Below, in pieces: positions 23,426-36,872 of a stretch of DNA of 64,000 bases (the first letter of the stretch is position 1; each line of letters begins with the position of its first letter). The stretch is from Parascedosporium putredinis (lineage: Eukaryota; Ascomycota; Sordariomycetes; Microascales; Microascaceae). A model generated the notes under the pieces. It was not told the origin of the DNA and made no database searches. It saw nothing but the letters and a program-made list of their open reading frames with translations. The stretch covers positions 2,790,001-2,854,000 of the forward strand of contig CASHTG010000015.1 of assembly GCA_949357655.1 (NCBI GenBank), read 5' to 3'. A program made the position numbers and the translations under genes.

Positions 23426-26400
23426 ATGGATCTAATGGAATGGATGTGAGCCCGCTCAAGGGCGTGTGCTAGCTACATGTGTAGGGTAGGGGTGGAAACC
23501 TTTTTTCTTTCTTCTTTCATACGAAACCTCTGTATAAGAGCAGGGAAAAAGAAAAGAAAGAAAAAAACGAAAAAGAGGGAAAGAAAAAAAAAAAAAGAAA
23601 AAGAAGAAGAAAAGAAAAAAGTAAAGAGAGAGCAACAAAGTATCGTTAGAGGGGGACCAGGAACATTTGGAAGCGGAGTGCGACGACGGAGTATCCCGCA
23701 ACATCCTTGGAGAGGCTGGAATTGAAGGGATCCGCTTGCTTCTCCTCCAAGTCAGGGATCAAGCAAGTTTCCTAACCCCACGACCGCCCATGGTCAGTCC
23801 ACTTCTTCTTTGACCTATTTCCCGACGAATACACGTTGTCCGCGTGCAAGACGGGCAGCCTTGGCCGACAACGATGGTATCATGGCCGGTCAGGGTGCCG
23901 TGTTTATGTTTGTCGGGGTTGAAGAATGTGATATATATTACTCCGTGCCTATTCTGATATCACCCATTCTTCCTTCATTATAGCCTCAGTGCGTTGCCAG
24001 CACCTCTTCAGCGAGAGAGGGCAGCTCAACTTATTATTGCCGTTTCACCTTAGGATTCGAGTCGCGCCGACCCTCGCACCCATAGCTCGAGCTGAGGCTC
24101 TTGCTCGGGAGCTTCAGAGTTTTGACAACAGTCTCCAGAGTACCTGACAGCGGGTATGTCCATGTCTATGTGTCGACACCGCGCGCGCGCTGGATGTTCC
24201 TGCATTGATCTTCCGCAACTGCTTCCGTTGGCAAGCAGAGTCGCTGGCGACATCGACGCTAACCTAGAACCGTGTCGCGACGCCAGGCCCGACCGAGGAT
24301 AGGCTCTCTCGCTCTCTTCCATATATTTACTCGCAGATTTAACTTGTGTCTCGCTCGCTGCTTTCAGCTTGACCTTTGAGGGTGAGTACCTTGGAATTTC
24401 AACATGGCCACTGGCTCTGTAGTGTACACAAAGGCAACGAGAAGAGGGAAAAGAGCGTTGAGACCTGGAGGGACAACTTTTGAACAGGGTCAGGGGTTGA
24501 TTGAGTTGGAAGGTTTAGCATTGACCTATCAAGCGCGTAATCGTGGGCCTGCGCTAAGGTACATCCACCCTCCTCTTGTCATGCAACTTGAAAGTTGCTC
24601 CACTCCTAGCTTCCAAGTACCTCGGTACCTGGAGGCTGTTCGAGCCAGTGTTTGCTACTTGGCATTTGCCAAAGACGAAAGACATCCAGATGAGAGCGTC
24701 GAGACCTCGGCGCGTTTTTTCTTTCGATACTGTTGCTTGCGACAAGATTATAGATAAATCTCGATCAAGGGCTGATAGAAGAGGGCCTGGTTTCATACCC
24801 TTACCCAACGCATGCCTACCCGCTCCCTAAGACACCTTGCCCAACTTCCTTCTGACGGAGCGAGGCACTTGGCGATTAGGCTCACGTCGAGTCAACCGCG
24901 GCGCAAGTCTACGGAATTCCTGAATCGTCGATCTCAGCTTGCCGATTTGCTTCACTGAACCCTCGTCGAGGAAGATCGAAGAGAGAGCTGCGACTACATC
25001 GGATGGATCAGGATGCTGAGCTGGCCGTCCCAGATCTCGGTGCTTCCGTTTACAAGTAGTGCTCGTGCCCCTCCTCTTTTCCGCCCCTCCCCCGTGTCTC
25101 CCTCCAGCGAAAGCAACCTCAATCCGAGAAGTTCTTGCGAACTCCAAGAGCCTGGCTCATCAGGCAAAGTACTCGTCTGGAGTGACAGGGGTGCAGGATG
25201 CGTGTGCCCTCCCATCGAGGCCCTAGAGGCCCTAGAGGTGGCCACGGGAGTTTTAAAGCCCGGGGCCGGAGTTCGGACGTTCGACACAGGCGCCTACCAG
25301 GCAAAAGCTGACCTGTGAAGATCCTTGTGTCTGCGGCCGCCATCCTTCACTACCGCCCAAACTTGCTCTGCCCATCTTGTCCTTGTCAGCGCCCGACAGT
25401 GTTGTGGCGATCCCGGCCAAAATGGTGTCCGAGCGCGCACATGGGATGGAAGTTCAAATTGCAAAACCAAGCCCTTCCATAGAAGCATCCCCTCAGGAAA
25501 CGAAAGATTCGTAACGCGCTTCAACGGCTTCCTTTGCCAGTGACGAAATTGAGCCTCCTCCTCCTCCCTCGGTCCCTCTCCCTAGCTGGGCCAAGTACCG
25601 TTTTTTCCCCTTCCCCATGAGCTAGCTCTCTTCTCCCGCCATCAGCCACGAACAATGGATTCGGCCCATGGACAAGTGGCTCCTGCCAGGGCGGACACGG
25701 CTAGGCATGGACACCCTTCTTGACCCATCAAACCCATCAATTTGATAACTGAGATCGGTCCAACTCAAAAGGCTCCACGTTGTAAATTATGGGGCACCAC
25801 CCTTCGCCGAGGAGTGGAGGGTGGGTGGTGGGAGGTAGGAGGTAGGAGGGTAGAAGGAGGCTGTCTCGCGCACGCGTTCGTGTTGGCGACAGGAAGAACC
25901 ACTTCTCTGTTACTCGAAAATTCACGGCTGTCCGCCACTCCGTCTTCCCCCACGCCCCTGCAGCTCCCCGTGCACACCAGGGCGTGCGCAATTGCAAAAC
26001 CGGAACGAACGCCAGTTCCTCGAGCAGGAGCAGGGCTCATCCCCTGACGGAACCCGCCAAAAATCGACTGAGGAAGGTGACCTTGATCACTGATGTGTCA
26101 ATGCATGTATTCCTCCTTTGACATTTTTCCTGCCCATCGCAACAGGATATCGTCATAGCCGGCACTCGGATGGATTCGTATGGTGGCCCACAGGCGCCGC
26201 CGTCGGCCCCTTTGTCCCCCCTCTTCTCTCTCCCTACCCATTCCCTGCGCTCGTCAAACTGTCAGACAGAGCACGAGGATATGACGACGACGCCACACCC
26301 ACTAGAAGTAGCGTGCATCCCGGCAAAGTCCATCGAAACTCGCGATTCCTGCATTTTCTCATGGACTTGCTTGCTCTTCTGTTAAGCGAACATAACACAT

Positions 26401-27490
26401 ATCAGCCCGCTACCGCGACAGTGCAAGGAGATGGGCCAGAGTGCACATCGGTGGAGCTTGCAGCACTTGCAGCGGGACATATAGTGTTTGGTGGCTTTTA
26501 TCGAGATGGATGCGAAAAGTACCTCTGCTCGAGGCAGATGAAGGGTATATGTGCCTGGCTATAATGCTCGGTATTACTCTGTCCACCACCCACGATATCC
26601 TCCAGCGAGCATCAGAGTTATTGCAACGGGAACTGAGGGAAATGATCCGTTGGCCAGTCAGGGCCTCGGGGGTGTGGGGCGCGTTATAATACGCCATATA
26701 AGCGTAACTGGGAGCCATTCCTCTAGCGAGGTACCACCGAGGAAATGGCGATTGGACTGGAACCAAGCAAGAGCAGACAATGTTCTGTCTGGTTCGTCCC
26801 TTGAATAGAGGGAAGACCAACAACCTTGCAATTTGTTTTTTCCCTCTCTGGTTCCCTTTGCCCTGCGTGCTTTCTGAGGGATAAAGAGCTCCAACAAGCG
26901 GACCTCGCTGCAGCTCAGGAGCTTAGCCAAAAGTTGTCGTCTTTTGGGAGGCCTACTATTCGTCCGGTCTTGGCTTCATGTATCAATCTTAGTGATACAG
27001 GTAAGACTACCTCAAATGCCCGACGGATAGCATCCACCAAGTTCCGAAGAGGTCAAGAAGCTGTTCATAGCCCCCTCCCGAGTCTATCTCGCTCCTCACT
27101 CTCGAATGGTTCCAAGTTGTTTATTGTTTCTTTTATTGCCCAAGCTTGCCGGACCGGTTTCTTTTTTTTTCTTTTTTTTTTTCTCTGTCATCTTTTTTAC
27201 CTTTCCCTTGGTCGCTCGGGAGACAGCAAAGATGAATCCTGGCTGTGGTGGTGGGAATCAATCATCACAATGGATTAATAGCCATGAGGGTGTACTTGTA
27301 CAATGAACCAAACAAGCACGGTCTTATCCTCCTTCTTGGGTGTGCGAAGGCGGGGTTGCCGCAAGCCCTCCTCTGGGACACAAAACCTGCCCCGGTCTCA
27401 TTGTTTCTAATTCTCATTCTCGTGGATGCATCCGATGTTGCCCTCAGGGTTGGCGACAGACACTGGATCGTACCCAGCTGGTTGGTTACG

Positions 27491-27527
27491 ATGGTGGGTG
27501 GTGGGTGGTGGGTGGTGGGTGGTGGTG
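27491..27527 (+). repeat. (GGTGGGT)n minisatellite
   Basis: About five tandem GGTGGGT-like units, G-rich on the + strand, in gene-free DNA. Confidence 0.9.
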
Positions 27528-29814
27528 CCTTAGGAGGCACCTGGCTGACCATGCAACACTGCAGCGGAACTTGACGGGCGATCAGTGCCAAGGGGACGGA
27601 AACAGGAGGCGTCTGTCGGGTCTGCTCTGCAGGTATTCATGACAATTACTTCAAAAAAGAGGGCCGCAGTTACCCGTGAACCCCCAATCCCACTTCTGCC
27701 ACTAGCCACTATCGCCGTGTCTCCCACGTGTCTTTCATGGCAAGGAGTATTACGGTCCCCTCGTCCCCTCCTTGGTTCGGCCCCGATACAAGCTGGAGGC
27801 CGATCAATGCAACAAAAAAGAAAAGAAAAAGAAGAAAGAAAAAGACATACACCCCTAGAGAGGAGAGGGGGCACCAAGGAGCACTTCGGAACTCTCACAT
27901 GCCTCGGTTCAGATATCTCCTCCATCAATGCATATTAACTGTTGATCACCGCGTCCTTGAAATCGAGGTCAATTTCCCCCTCTTTGCAAAGGGCCACCGT
28001 GAGATCTACTCGTCTGATCTTCGGCTGCCGTCCCAAGAATGCAGTGATCTGGAAGTTCCAGAAGCCCACACCAAACCAGAGTGATCCACTGACGAAAGAT
28101 GCTGGAGCCGGAAGAGGGAGAAAAAGATAGGATGAACTTGATCTGTTCATGCGGTCCCTTGCTTGAAGAGGACTTTCCCCTAGCCGGGAGCCGACGGAGA
28201 ACCAAAACCCAAGAAAACCTTGGTTTTCTTTGTCTCACTAGGCTTCCGAATGCCTTCTCGATAGGTAGGCGCTAAACGGCAAGTATCACAGTTCCGAGGA
28301 CGCAGAGGTAGTCGAGTTGACTTGGTTGTATTCTGTCCTGCCTTGAGAAGTCAGAGTGGGTGATGCAGTGTCCGGCCGGGCCAAGGGGGTAGGCGTTCCC
28401 GAGAAACCGCTAGGCGGTCGATTCTATTTCCGCGCGCCCCTAGAGAGACCGCGGGTATATCCATAGATCCGTGACAGAGTCAACTTCTATCCTGTGGTAA
28501 GCGAGTCCCCTCGATTGCCAATTCGGAAGGTGCGATATGGAGTAATTTAGGCCTAGGATCTACGGTCCCGAGCCAGGGTCAAGCGAGCAAAGAAAAGGGA
28601 AAAAGAAAAAAAAGTTGAAATAAGCTTTGATTTCGGTGCGAGGCGAAGCGACACTGGCCCAAGCCTTGCATACTAGTAGTATGCAGGCAGTTCGAGAAGC
28701 GCCTGCGAAAGGCGTCGTCGGAAGTGCGCGTGTCGACGAGGCCGAGCGCCTCAGGCTGGCGGAAGACTACTTCGTACTTGACTTCACGTTCGCTGCGGGT
28801 ACAAGTACGTCGAGATTAGACACTCACCCCAGTCTCCCAAGATCTTGAACCCGAGGTGGCCAATCAATTATTCCGATACACGTCTGGCCACACTAGTCTG
28901 CGCCACGGCCACGGTGTGCCTGAAGGGTCAGGCTGGCACCAATCCATCCCGTTGACGCCATGTCCAAAAGGTTATTCGTTTCAAACAACCTTGGGATTCC
29001 GGACACTCACTCGTTGGAAGAAGAATGCCCAATGCCCAATGCCGATGCTCTTGCTTCGTTCTCCAACTCAAGGTCATAGCCCCGCATTTCGGAATGGTGG
29101 GCCTACAACCCGGCCTCACGTACCCCAAAAAAAACGAGCTCCAGCTCCTGCTTCTAGATTATCCAGTCGCCAGTTTGCCAGTCCACTGCCTTGAAGGAGT
29201 ACATGTACCTCGGTACATGGCCAAATTATGAATTCATCCACTCCCCATTGTGCAAGTCTGAATGTTGTTTAGGCAATGGCTGCAAGAATATTCCGCCGAT
29301 CATACTCTAAATGAATCACAGCCCTCAAGTGCTGCTCCCACTGTGAGTGTAATCAGTGGCTGGAGCCTGATCAATGATCCATTCGATGAATTCAATGTTC
29401 CCAAAGAATGGACGAAAATACTCCTTGACCTCTGCGTCTCTCTTTTCTTGTCTCTCCCTGGAATCTCCCTGGAGATTTGTTTCTTTCTTCTTTTCTGGCG
29501 TCGTCTTCCTGGCGCCCTTTGCGTTCTCTTTCGCGCTGGCCAAGTAATCTTCTCTGCTAGTTTACGCCTATTAACCTATGGATACAATGGATGTAAACTT
29601 AGATGTTCCTCCTGTAATAACTAGCGTGACAAACAAGCGTGACAGTTTGGTATCTTGTCTGTCGATGGACACTTTCCAAGCACGTTTGCTTTTGCTCCTC
29701 TTTTACATCTCCCTCTTCCTATTGTTTCTTTTTGTTTTTCTCTCTCCTTTTTTTCCCTTGTGACATACTTCCTCCTCCCCCAGTACGTCGGCCCCCAGTT
29801 CTCTTTTTCTTTTC

Positions 29815-29836
29815 TTTTTTTTTTTTTTTTTTTTTT
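29815..29836 (+). repeat. 22-base T homopolymer
   Basis: An uninterrupted T run preceded by a T/C-rich stretch. Its true length is uncertain given the homopolymer problems elsewhere in the window. Confidence 0.85.
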
Positions 29837-30000
29837 GGTAGAACGAGGGGGACGTCAACCTTGAAGCGATCTCTTGATCTTCTCAGACTTCGGTCAGGCC
29901 GTCAGCAATCTACAAAGTGGCCGGTATGAAAACCACATGTTACCACTTCATGGATTCCGAGTGCACATCTCAAGTCATACCAGGAAGGATGAATCCGTCT

Positions 30001-33000
30001 CAGCCAAGACTGAATCCAAGAGATTAATTGAATGGGCCACTTGGGGGTTTCAAGCCGCCACCATCACTAGATAGATAAACTACTCTGTACTTGTAAGACT
30101 TGTAAACATGACGCACCAGTTTGGGGAGAGCCACTCTGCCTCATCTGGATATTAGGAATATTCCCCCTTTGTACTAGACGCGATGGTGCAAGCCGGCAGT
30201 ACCAGAGCGGGCACACAGGGCATTTCCCTTAGATCCCCAAGTTACACAATATTGCCATCACCCAACCCCGAGATTTCAGAGCATCTACTGATCCTCCTCC
30301 CACAGCCCTCTTCACTCACCTTTTATTTTATTTTTTTTTTATTGAGGAAAAAAAGTCGCGAGAGGAACAAGACTAGATTTTCTTTGTGCTTTCATAAACC
30401 CCAACTTCCATTGGATAGTTCCCTAACACGGCGAGCACATTTGGCATCCGGCCCTTAGTTATTGCCGGGACGACTGAGCCCCACGGGGATTATCGGCGGC
30501 ATTCTATGGTGCCGTCGGAAATCTCCCGTCATGGCAGTCGGCACCATGCAAGGCACATCTCGCCTTGGGCCGTCGCATCCCCTTCCAGAGGGACCGCACT
30601 TGTAGGCCAACCCAATGTAGAGCGTACGGATGGAGAAGTGTGGGAACTGAGCCTTTTCCCAGCGTGAACCTTCTTTCGGACCGGCACTGTGGGTTGGGGA
30701 AAAGGGACTGGATGAGTAGATCCTAGCACGCGGGCGAGTTTTTGTTGGCGGGAGAATTTGCCCATCCAACCAACTGGGATTGCGCGCAGAGTCAGTCTGG
30801 GCGGCGTGAGTGGGAGTGGGTTGGAGGGAGGAGGCCAGCCCCGGTCTCGAATCTTTGGGAGCCACGTGCAATATGGATCGTTTGTGTGCCTCACCCGACA
30901 GATAAAGTGAGCGCAGCCTCCAGACTTCTCTGAAGGGCTCCCGCTAAACACCCACCGTGCCCCTCTCCCGGTCTTGTCGAGCCCGACTTGTATCGAACGG
31001 ATCTCTATATCACCCTGTCTGTTATTGCCGGATTATCTTCCCCGAATGAGTGCTTGGTGGGCTTTTGCGGCCGTTTTCTTACACCCCCACCCCCTCCTTC
31101 TTTCCCTCCCCGACTGTGAAGAGCTGGAATCAAATTGATCCTATTTGATGTTGTACTTGCAAAAGTCTGGAATGCAACCCGGCCGGACCGCACACCATCG
31201 CTACTCTCCTTCCTGTCCCTGTTCCTGTTCCTGTTCCTCCCCTCCTCTTCAAAGCGGCTCTGGATTTTTATTAACTCTTTACGTGGAAGATATTAAAGTT
31301 GGAGCCACACAAGATTCGTTCACCAATAAACAAAGGGCAGACCAGGTACCTGCTTTGGCCACGACGGTTTCCTACCTCGGTACATCGCCTGATATGATTT
31401 GACCACTGTTGTAACTAGTTCTAGGGTCCTTGGGTCTTGGAGCTTGACCCGTCGCTAATGCTCTCTTTCCGACACCCGCCAGCATTCCTCATGCTCGGTC
31501 TGGCCTCAACCTGGAGCCATGATTGGCGCCAGGAGAGGCCCCAACCTCGTTGCCCGACCCTCAAGTCCGAGATGTGGTTCGGCCCGTGAGGCTCCCCTGC
31601 TGTGCAGCCTCTGGGCTGTGGAGTCTCCCAGCGTGCTCCATAGTTTGGTCCGCCAACCCCAATCTCATCTCAGGTGCACGGCTGAGGTCCATCGCGTGAG
31701 GATAGAGGCCGTCTCGTCGCATCAGCATCGCTCATCATGCTCGGTACCAGCCCCAGAGCCCCAACTCTCCATCGCTTTCCAGTATTTAGATATAACATAA
31801 TCTTTCCTTCTTCTCTCCTGTGAGAGGGCTCTCGTCGTGGGTGTCAGTCACCATGGGACGGTTTTGGCTCGTCGTGAGTAAGCCATCGCACCAATATCCT
31901 CCCCTCTCTTTCTATTCGCTTCTCGTTGGGCTTATCAACTCAAACTCCACGCCGCCTTCATTGCGTTATGGTGCATAAACGGTGGCACTATGCCCCGAAA
32001 TACACATACACATACCATGCTTGCTTCATTCCAGTAAAGAGTCCGAGTGTACTTCGTACATGAAGCGTGGCGTTGCATTCATCACTGCATTGTTTCAGAA
32101 GTCCAACGCGCGCAATTGTCCACTATCCTTGCATAGGGAAACAAGCTCCCCTCCTCTCTCTCTCTCATCAATCAGCCTTTGAAGTGGAGGCTGAGGAACC
32201 GCCGTTACGCACGTTCATTTTTTGCTTGCTTCCAAGGTTCCTTTTGGAAGCCGTGCGCCTCAATGGTGAAGTGAACCTGTGAGGAGCATGCACTCTTACT
32301 CTAAGATTGAACCCCAGTACAAAAAGAAAAAGAAAAGAAACAAAAGAGAAGAAAAAAAAGGCCTCGGTCCCGGTTGCGATGCACTCTGTCACCTTCCCCT
32401 CCCGAGCTGTTTCAATTGCAGAGCAATGACAGTGGACAGCTGATCATTGGCGGACGAGGGTTGCAGTGAAATGGGCTAGGCATAGGCGTACAGGGGTCTG
32501 TGATAAGATTGGCTGCGGTGCAACACAAGGGTGAAAAAGAAAACAAAAGAAGCGGATTCGAAGCTTCCAAAGAATCCTGGGATCGAGGTTTAAAGTGCGA
32601 TAGGTGGCTTTTCGCACTTGGCCGTCAGTCTTGAGGAGAAGGGTCAAGGGCCAGCCAAGGGATGTCAAGGGATCGGTAGAAGTAAAAGCATCCAGGAGGC
32701 CAGGGCTGATGACGATGACAATGTACCAGCATTCAATGATTATGGGGATTCCCACGTGTTTGACAAACCTCGACCTTCGGATCAAGCTGGATGATTATTA
32801 CGAGGGAGCGGTAAAAGACAACCGTGTCGATCGTCCAAGATTCAACAAAAATCGCGAGTGCTTTTCCATCCCTCCTATCCCCCTCTTTCTCTTTCCATTC
32901 TCTTCAATGTTCCTAGGAAGCACCAGATACCCTCACCTCGCCTATGATTGCCCCCTCTAATATCGGACCCATTGAGCCCACTAACGTGGGCTCATGCCTG

Positions 33001-36000
33001 GAACGTCCTTCTTGATCGACGACTAGGGCAATCTGCTCAGGTGCGCTGTGAGAGGGCGTCCATCGGATGAGATCTACGATCATCCGTCTCGGAAAAGCTC
33101 CCTTTTGAAGGGGAGGGAGCTTCGTTTGCCTACATTTACGGGTTCCCCGAGAGGAGAAGGGTGCGCGACAGTTGTCCCCCTCCCCTGTGGAGTAGCTCAT
33201 GCGATCTTGGACGAAGCAGCAGAATCTCAGTTTGGATAGTCATCCACTGGGACTCCATGTCAGTGTTTGGGCCAACCATGGCCCCTTTCTAGTAGATCAG
33301 TCGCACGTAAACTATTTTGGTCAAGTAAGTGCGAGAGGTCGGAGCACGGTTGAACTTTCTCTTTCTTCCTCCGTTGTTTTTCCTTCTTTTTCTTTTCTTT
33401 TTCTTTTCTTTTTTTCTTCCTCTTTTGGGCCGTTGACTTCAAGGATTACCTCGCCATCTATAGATCACTTAGGTTATTCTAGCATCCCAACAGGCCATGA
33501 CCCAACTTTTTCGTTTCCTTTTTCTTTTTTTTTTTCCTTTTTCAAGATCCCTATAACCCGTTGGCTATCCCAGTCATTCTCTACTTACCACCCTCCAAAG
33601 ACGGCCCCAGCCAAAACAAGAGCGAGAGAAGCGGAAGAAAAAGGGGAGGAAAAAGAAAGAAACCGTGTTGAATATGCCTCGCTGCTCGCTCTGAGCGCTC
33701 CCCCAAACTAACTCTCGTACTTATCGTAGCGAATCGAAAGCTCAGCTCTATCAATGGGGTGGGCTGCTTGGTACAGTTGCTTTCCTTTAGCCAGAAATTC
33801 GCGTGTGTTCTTCTTCGCATTTCTCCGCGGCCCCCTTCTGTTTCTCCTTTCCTGTTTCTTCTTTCTCTTTTTCTTCTTCTTTTATTTTCTTTTTTCTTTT
33901 TTTCTCTCTTTTTCGTCAAGCTCTACCCCCTTCCTTCTTGACCCTTTCCTTCTATCGCACCATCGCTTACGAAGATGGAGGCTTAGGTGACCTCGGGCAA
34001 GGAGAAAAGAGAGCATTGATGCAATCAAGAGGTGCCCCGACTGGAGCCTCGCATCTGGAAAATTCGGTCATCGGCCCGCTGGATCCTACCAGCGCGTACC
34101 GTAATGTAGATGGCGGAGGAACCGCGGGCTGTGTCCCTCTCTCCATTTCCACGAATTCTCCACTTTCCAAGCAGCAGGCCGCCGTGCCTCGACCTTGGAT
34201 GCCGTTGTTCATGGAAGCTTGCCGCCCGCTTCTCTAGTTTAGGAGTCAATATACCATATATATCACATCAACTTTTGGTCATATAATAGGCGCAGTTCAA
34301 TTGCGTCCCTAGTGCCTGTTTGATTGAGCTCCTTTCAAATGATTAGGAAGAAAGGAGGCTGATGAAATCCTCGGGTTGGGGATTGCGCACTGGCATCTTG
34401 TCGCTTCTCGTCCATTCCATAGGGGCTATTAACCTAGGAACCCATATGTACGCTTCTGCATGTGCTTTATCCTTTGGGACCTCCTCCCAAGTCTGCGTGT
34501 GCCCCTCGGCCGGTACCGAAGGCTCTTCGTCGTTGGCTTCTAGTCATACCCTCGATCGACATCGAGGGTTGGGGCTTGTTCACGAAGCCCGTCAGCCCTG
34601 CTCGCGCAAGTTGTTACGAGAGATGCCCAGCACCCGCGAGCAGATCCCACCAGGGCCGACGATACCAGACCATTGGTGGAAGCGTGAAACTCCAGTAAGT
34701 GGCCTAATGGGCAATGCGAAGCTCCGGCCTTTGGGAATCTTCCCTTTTCTCATCCTTGCCCCTTCGAAAGTGCAACATCGCTAACAGCTCTTGGGGGCAG
34801 GCGACGGGCGTCGGAGCATGCAGAGCGGTTTCCACCTTCTATCCCCACCAACAAACTAGACGAGAGATCATTCACCGAAGCTTATTGCCCTCCCAAACAT
34901 GCCTAGCAGGGCCAACTCGCCTCGTTATGTGGGAGCGAAGCTAAATAAGCGCCGCACGGCGGCCATCTGTCGGCGGATTGCCCTTCAATCCTACGCTGTG
35001 CACCTCGCGCTTCTCGCAACGACCGATACTATGATGATGCTAGATCAAAATGAGCAACTCCCTTGGGCCTCAAGAAAGAAAAAGGCCGCCCGAAACAGAA
35101 AAAAAAAAAAAAAGGAAAAAAAGAAAAAAAGAAATCATGGGGATAGGAGAGGCCATAGTAGTACTTCTCGGGCAAGACTGCAAGCCACGCATATCTGCAA
35201 CTAGTTGGCTTCGGACCGAGCATGCCACTAGCAAAGAAAAAGGTCAACTCTCCGAGAGGCCGAAGTGCCCCATATTCTTATTCCTGCCCTGTCGTTTTCA
35301 AAGTTGAGCAGGTTAAATCCTAGCTAGAATTGTTGACTCGTAGTGAGGACTGACTGCCTGACTCTCTTCCATGCCGACTGTAAGACACTGTCGTCAGCCC
35401 AACCCCACCCCTTCTCGTCGTTGGCAAGGCGGAATTTCTGACGTTGAGTGCGATTAGGGTTTCCAATCAAGACCTGCCCGGGTAAGGGCGAGAGCGAGAC
35501 AAAACCCCCGAATTCGCATCACCATCGATATTGACTGCCCCGGTTGTATGGTAGTCGCGCGGGGACCTAGTTTGGCCCCGGCGAGCAGTAAGTCCTCGTA
35601 CAGTATCCCAAACAGCTTGGATAGGCCTGCGCTGCCTGCAGACACTTTGGTTGTTCCCGTTTCCGTTGCGTTACTCTGCCGTTATGGCCGACAACCTTCC
35701 GTTCTCCCCTATCTTCCGCTCCACTCTTGTTCTTTACTAGACTACGGCCGGGGCGGCATCTTTGGCTACTAGATTACCTGGACATAGGATAGGTGAGTAC
35801 CGTGATAGAGCTTCGCATGTAGGTGATGTTCTTTATGGGGGAAGGGGGGTTTTCCCCTCTTTGGAAGAAACAAGGCCTGCCCTCCTGCCATTAGGCGTGT
35901 AGACCCAGGTGAGCGGTTCTGCCGTCTACGTGCCGGTGGCTTCCCTCGGCGTGCCTCTTCTTCTTCCATTTTGAAGGCCAGCAACTCCGTAAATTCATCT
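30001..36000. other. gene-free stretch
   Basis: No gene is supported. It holds T/C-rich blocks (33355-33425, 33515-33550, 33850-33915), A-rich blocks (about 35080-35135), a CTGTTC repeat (31215-31236), a CT run (32155-32167) and one TACCTCGGTA at 31373. Open frames in these blocks encode only Phe/Ser- or Lys-rich low-complexity strings. Confidence 0.45.
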
Positions 36001-36843
36001 GCATATTCCGGTGCCCTTTTGAGTTTGCGCAGTGCTCGGCAAGGTGCATGTTTCCCCTCGTGCGTGCTGCATATCCACATAGCGAGCTCCTATCATATGC
36101 CACCAGCTCTCCGCCAGGTGCCTCGCACTTCTGAAGATGAGTTTGGAGAGCTCGAGGTAATAACTGGTGGACCTAATGAGAGTTCCCTGACTCGGCTTCT
36201 CTCAGAGCAGCCCTACACGCGGCGTCTATCAGTCTTCAGCAGCCACCGTCCGGAATTTGTGGGATCCTGTCAATCTCACAAGGTTGCAAAAGGGCAACTC
36301 CTCTCATCTTAGAGCCAAGGCCTAGTCAGCGACCAGATTGCCTCGTACCAAGACGGGGCCTGTTTGGGGGATAAAAGAGAGTGAAAAAGGCGAATCTCGG
36401 TTGTCCGAAGCTCGGACTTGGAGCAGTGCCAACTCAACACAGGGTGTCCCCAAGTTGAGACAGTCTTGAAGCCACGCCCAGGAGCCAACAGACTAAGTGA
36501 GGGGGTTAACCCGACATGTGGCGTTGTGATGGCGGAGACAGGTCCCCTTGCCGGGATCAGCAAAGGACGAGAACGTGGCGCTAAAACCTGTGAGAATGCT
36601 TTTTCTGCCGGAAAGGGGACACGCATCCCGTCCGTCGCGCTCACGCCGGCCAGACATAAGCCGGTTAGCCTGCCGGGGTCGACGCCACCACTTAGAGCCC
36701 ACGCAAGGCGCTGCGACTTGCGCTGGTGCGCGCGGTAGTGAAGTCCTAGCGCCATCGGCTGAGTCAAGGCAGGAACATGGATTGAAACTTGGTGATTCCT
36801 TCCAGACCCTCACAAAGGAGAGCCACTTTCTCGAACCCCCACC

Positions 36844-36872
36844 AAAAATAAAAATAAAAATAAAATAAAAAT
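36844..36872 (+). repeat. (AAAATA)n microsatellite
   Basis: Tandem A4-5/T units in gene-free DNA, followed by a GAAA-rich stretch. Confidence 0.85.

Larger units (their letters stand above)
19799..24000. other. gene-free stretch upstream of the Zn2Cys6 gene
   Basis: No protein-like frame is supported. It contains a GGAGAGCA-type tandem repeat (20836-20893), a G/A-rich tract (about 22430-22620), a TGTGCC/GTGAGT repeat (23327-23425) and a poly-purine block with A runs (about 23540-23635). The proximal part is probably the promoter and leader of the Zn2Cys6 gene. Confidence 0.45.
24001..30000. other. gene-free stretch with scattered simple repeats
   Basis: No gene is supported. Contents include a CG dinucleotide run (24180-24190), a GGTAGGA-type G-rich block (25810-25860), T runs near 27163-27182, a GGTGGGT repeat (27491-27527) and a 22-base T run (29815-29836). 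The motif TACCTCGGTA occurs at 24618 and 29206. An antisense frame at 24827-25147 has a mildly protein-like C-terminal half but no recognisable family. Confidence 0.45.

Noticed and set aside
26118..26564. 148-codon plus-strand frame
   Set aside because: It has no signal, domain or plausible splice context, and a length expected by chance at this composition.
34362..34784. 140-codon plus-strand frame with a hydrophobic start
   Set aside because: The hydrophobic stretch is not a convincing signal peptide, and the rest has no domain or conserved pattern.
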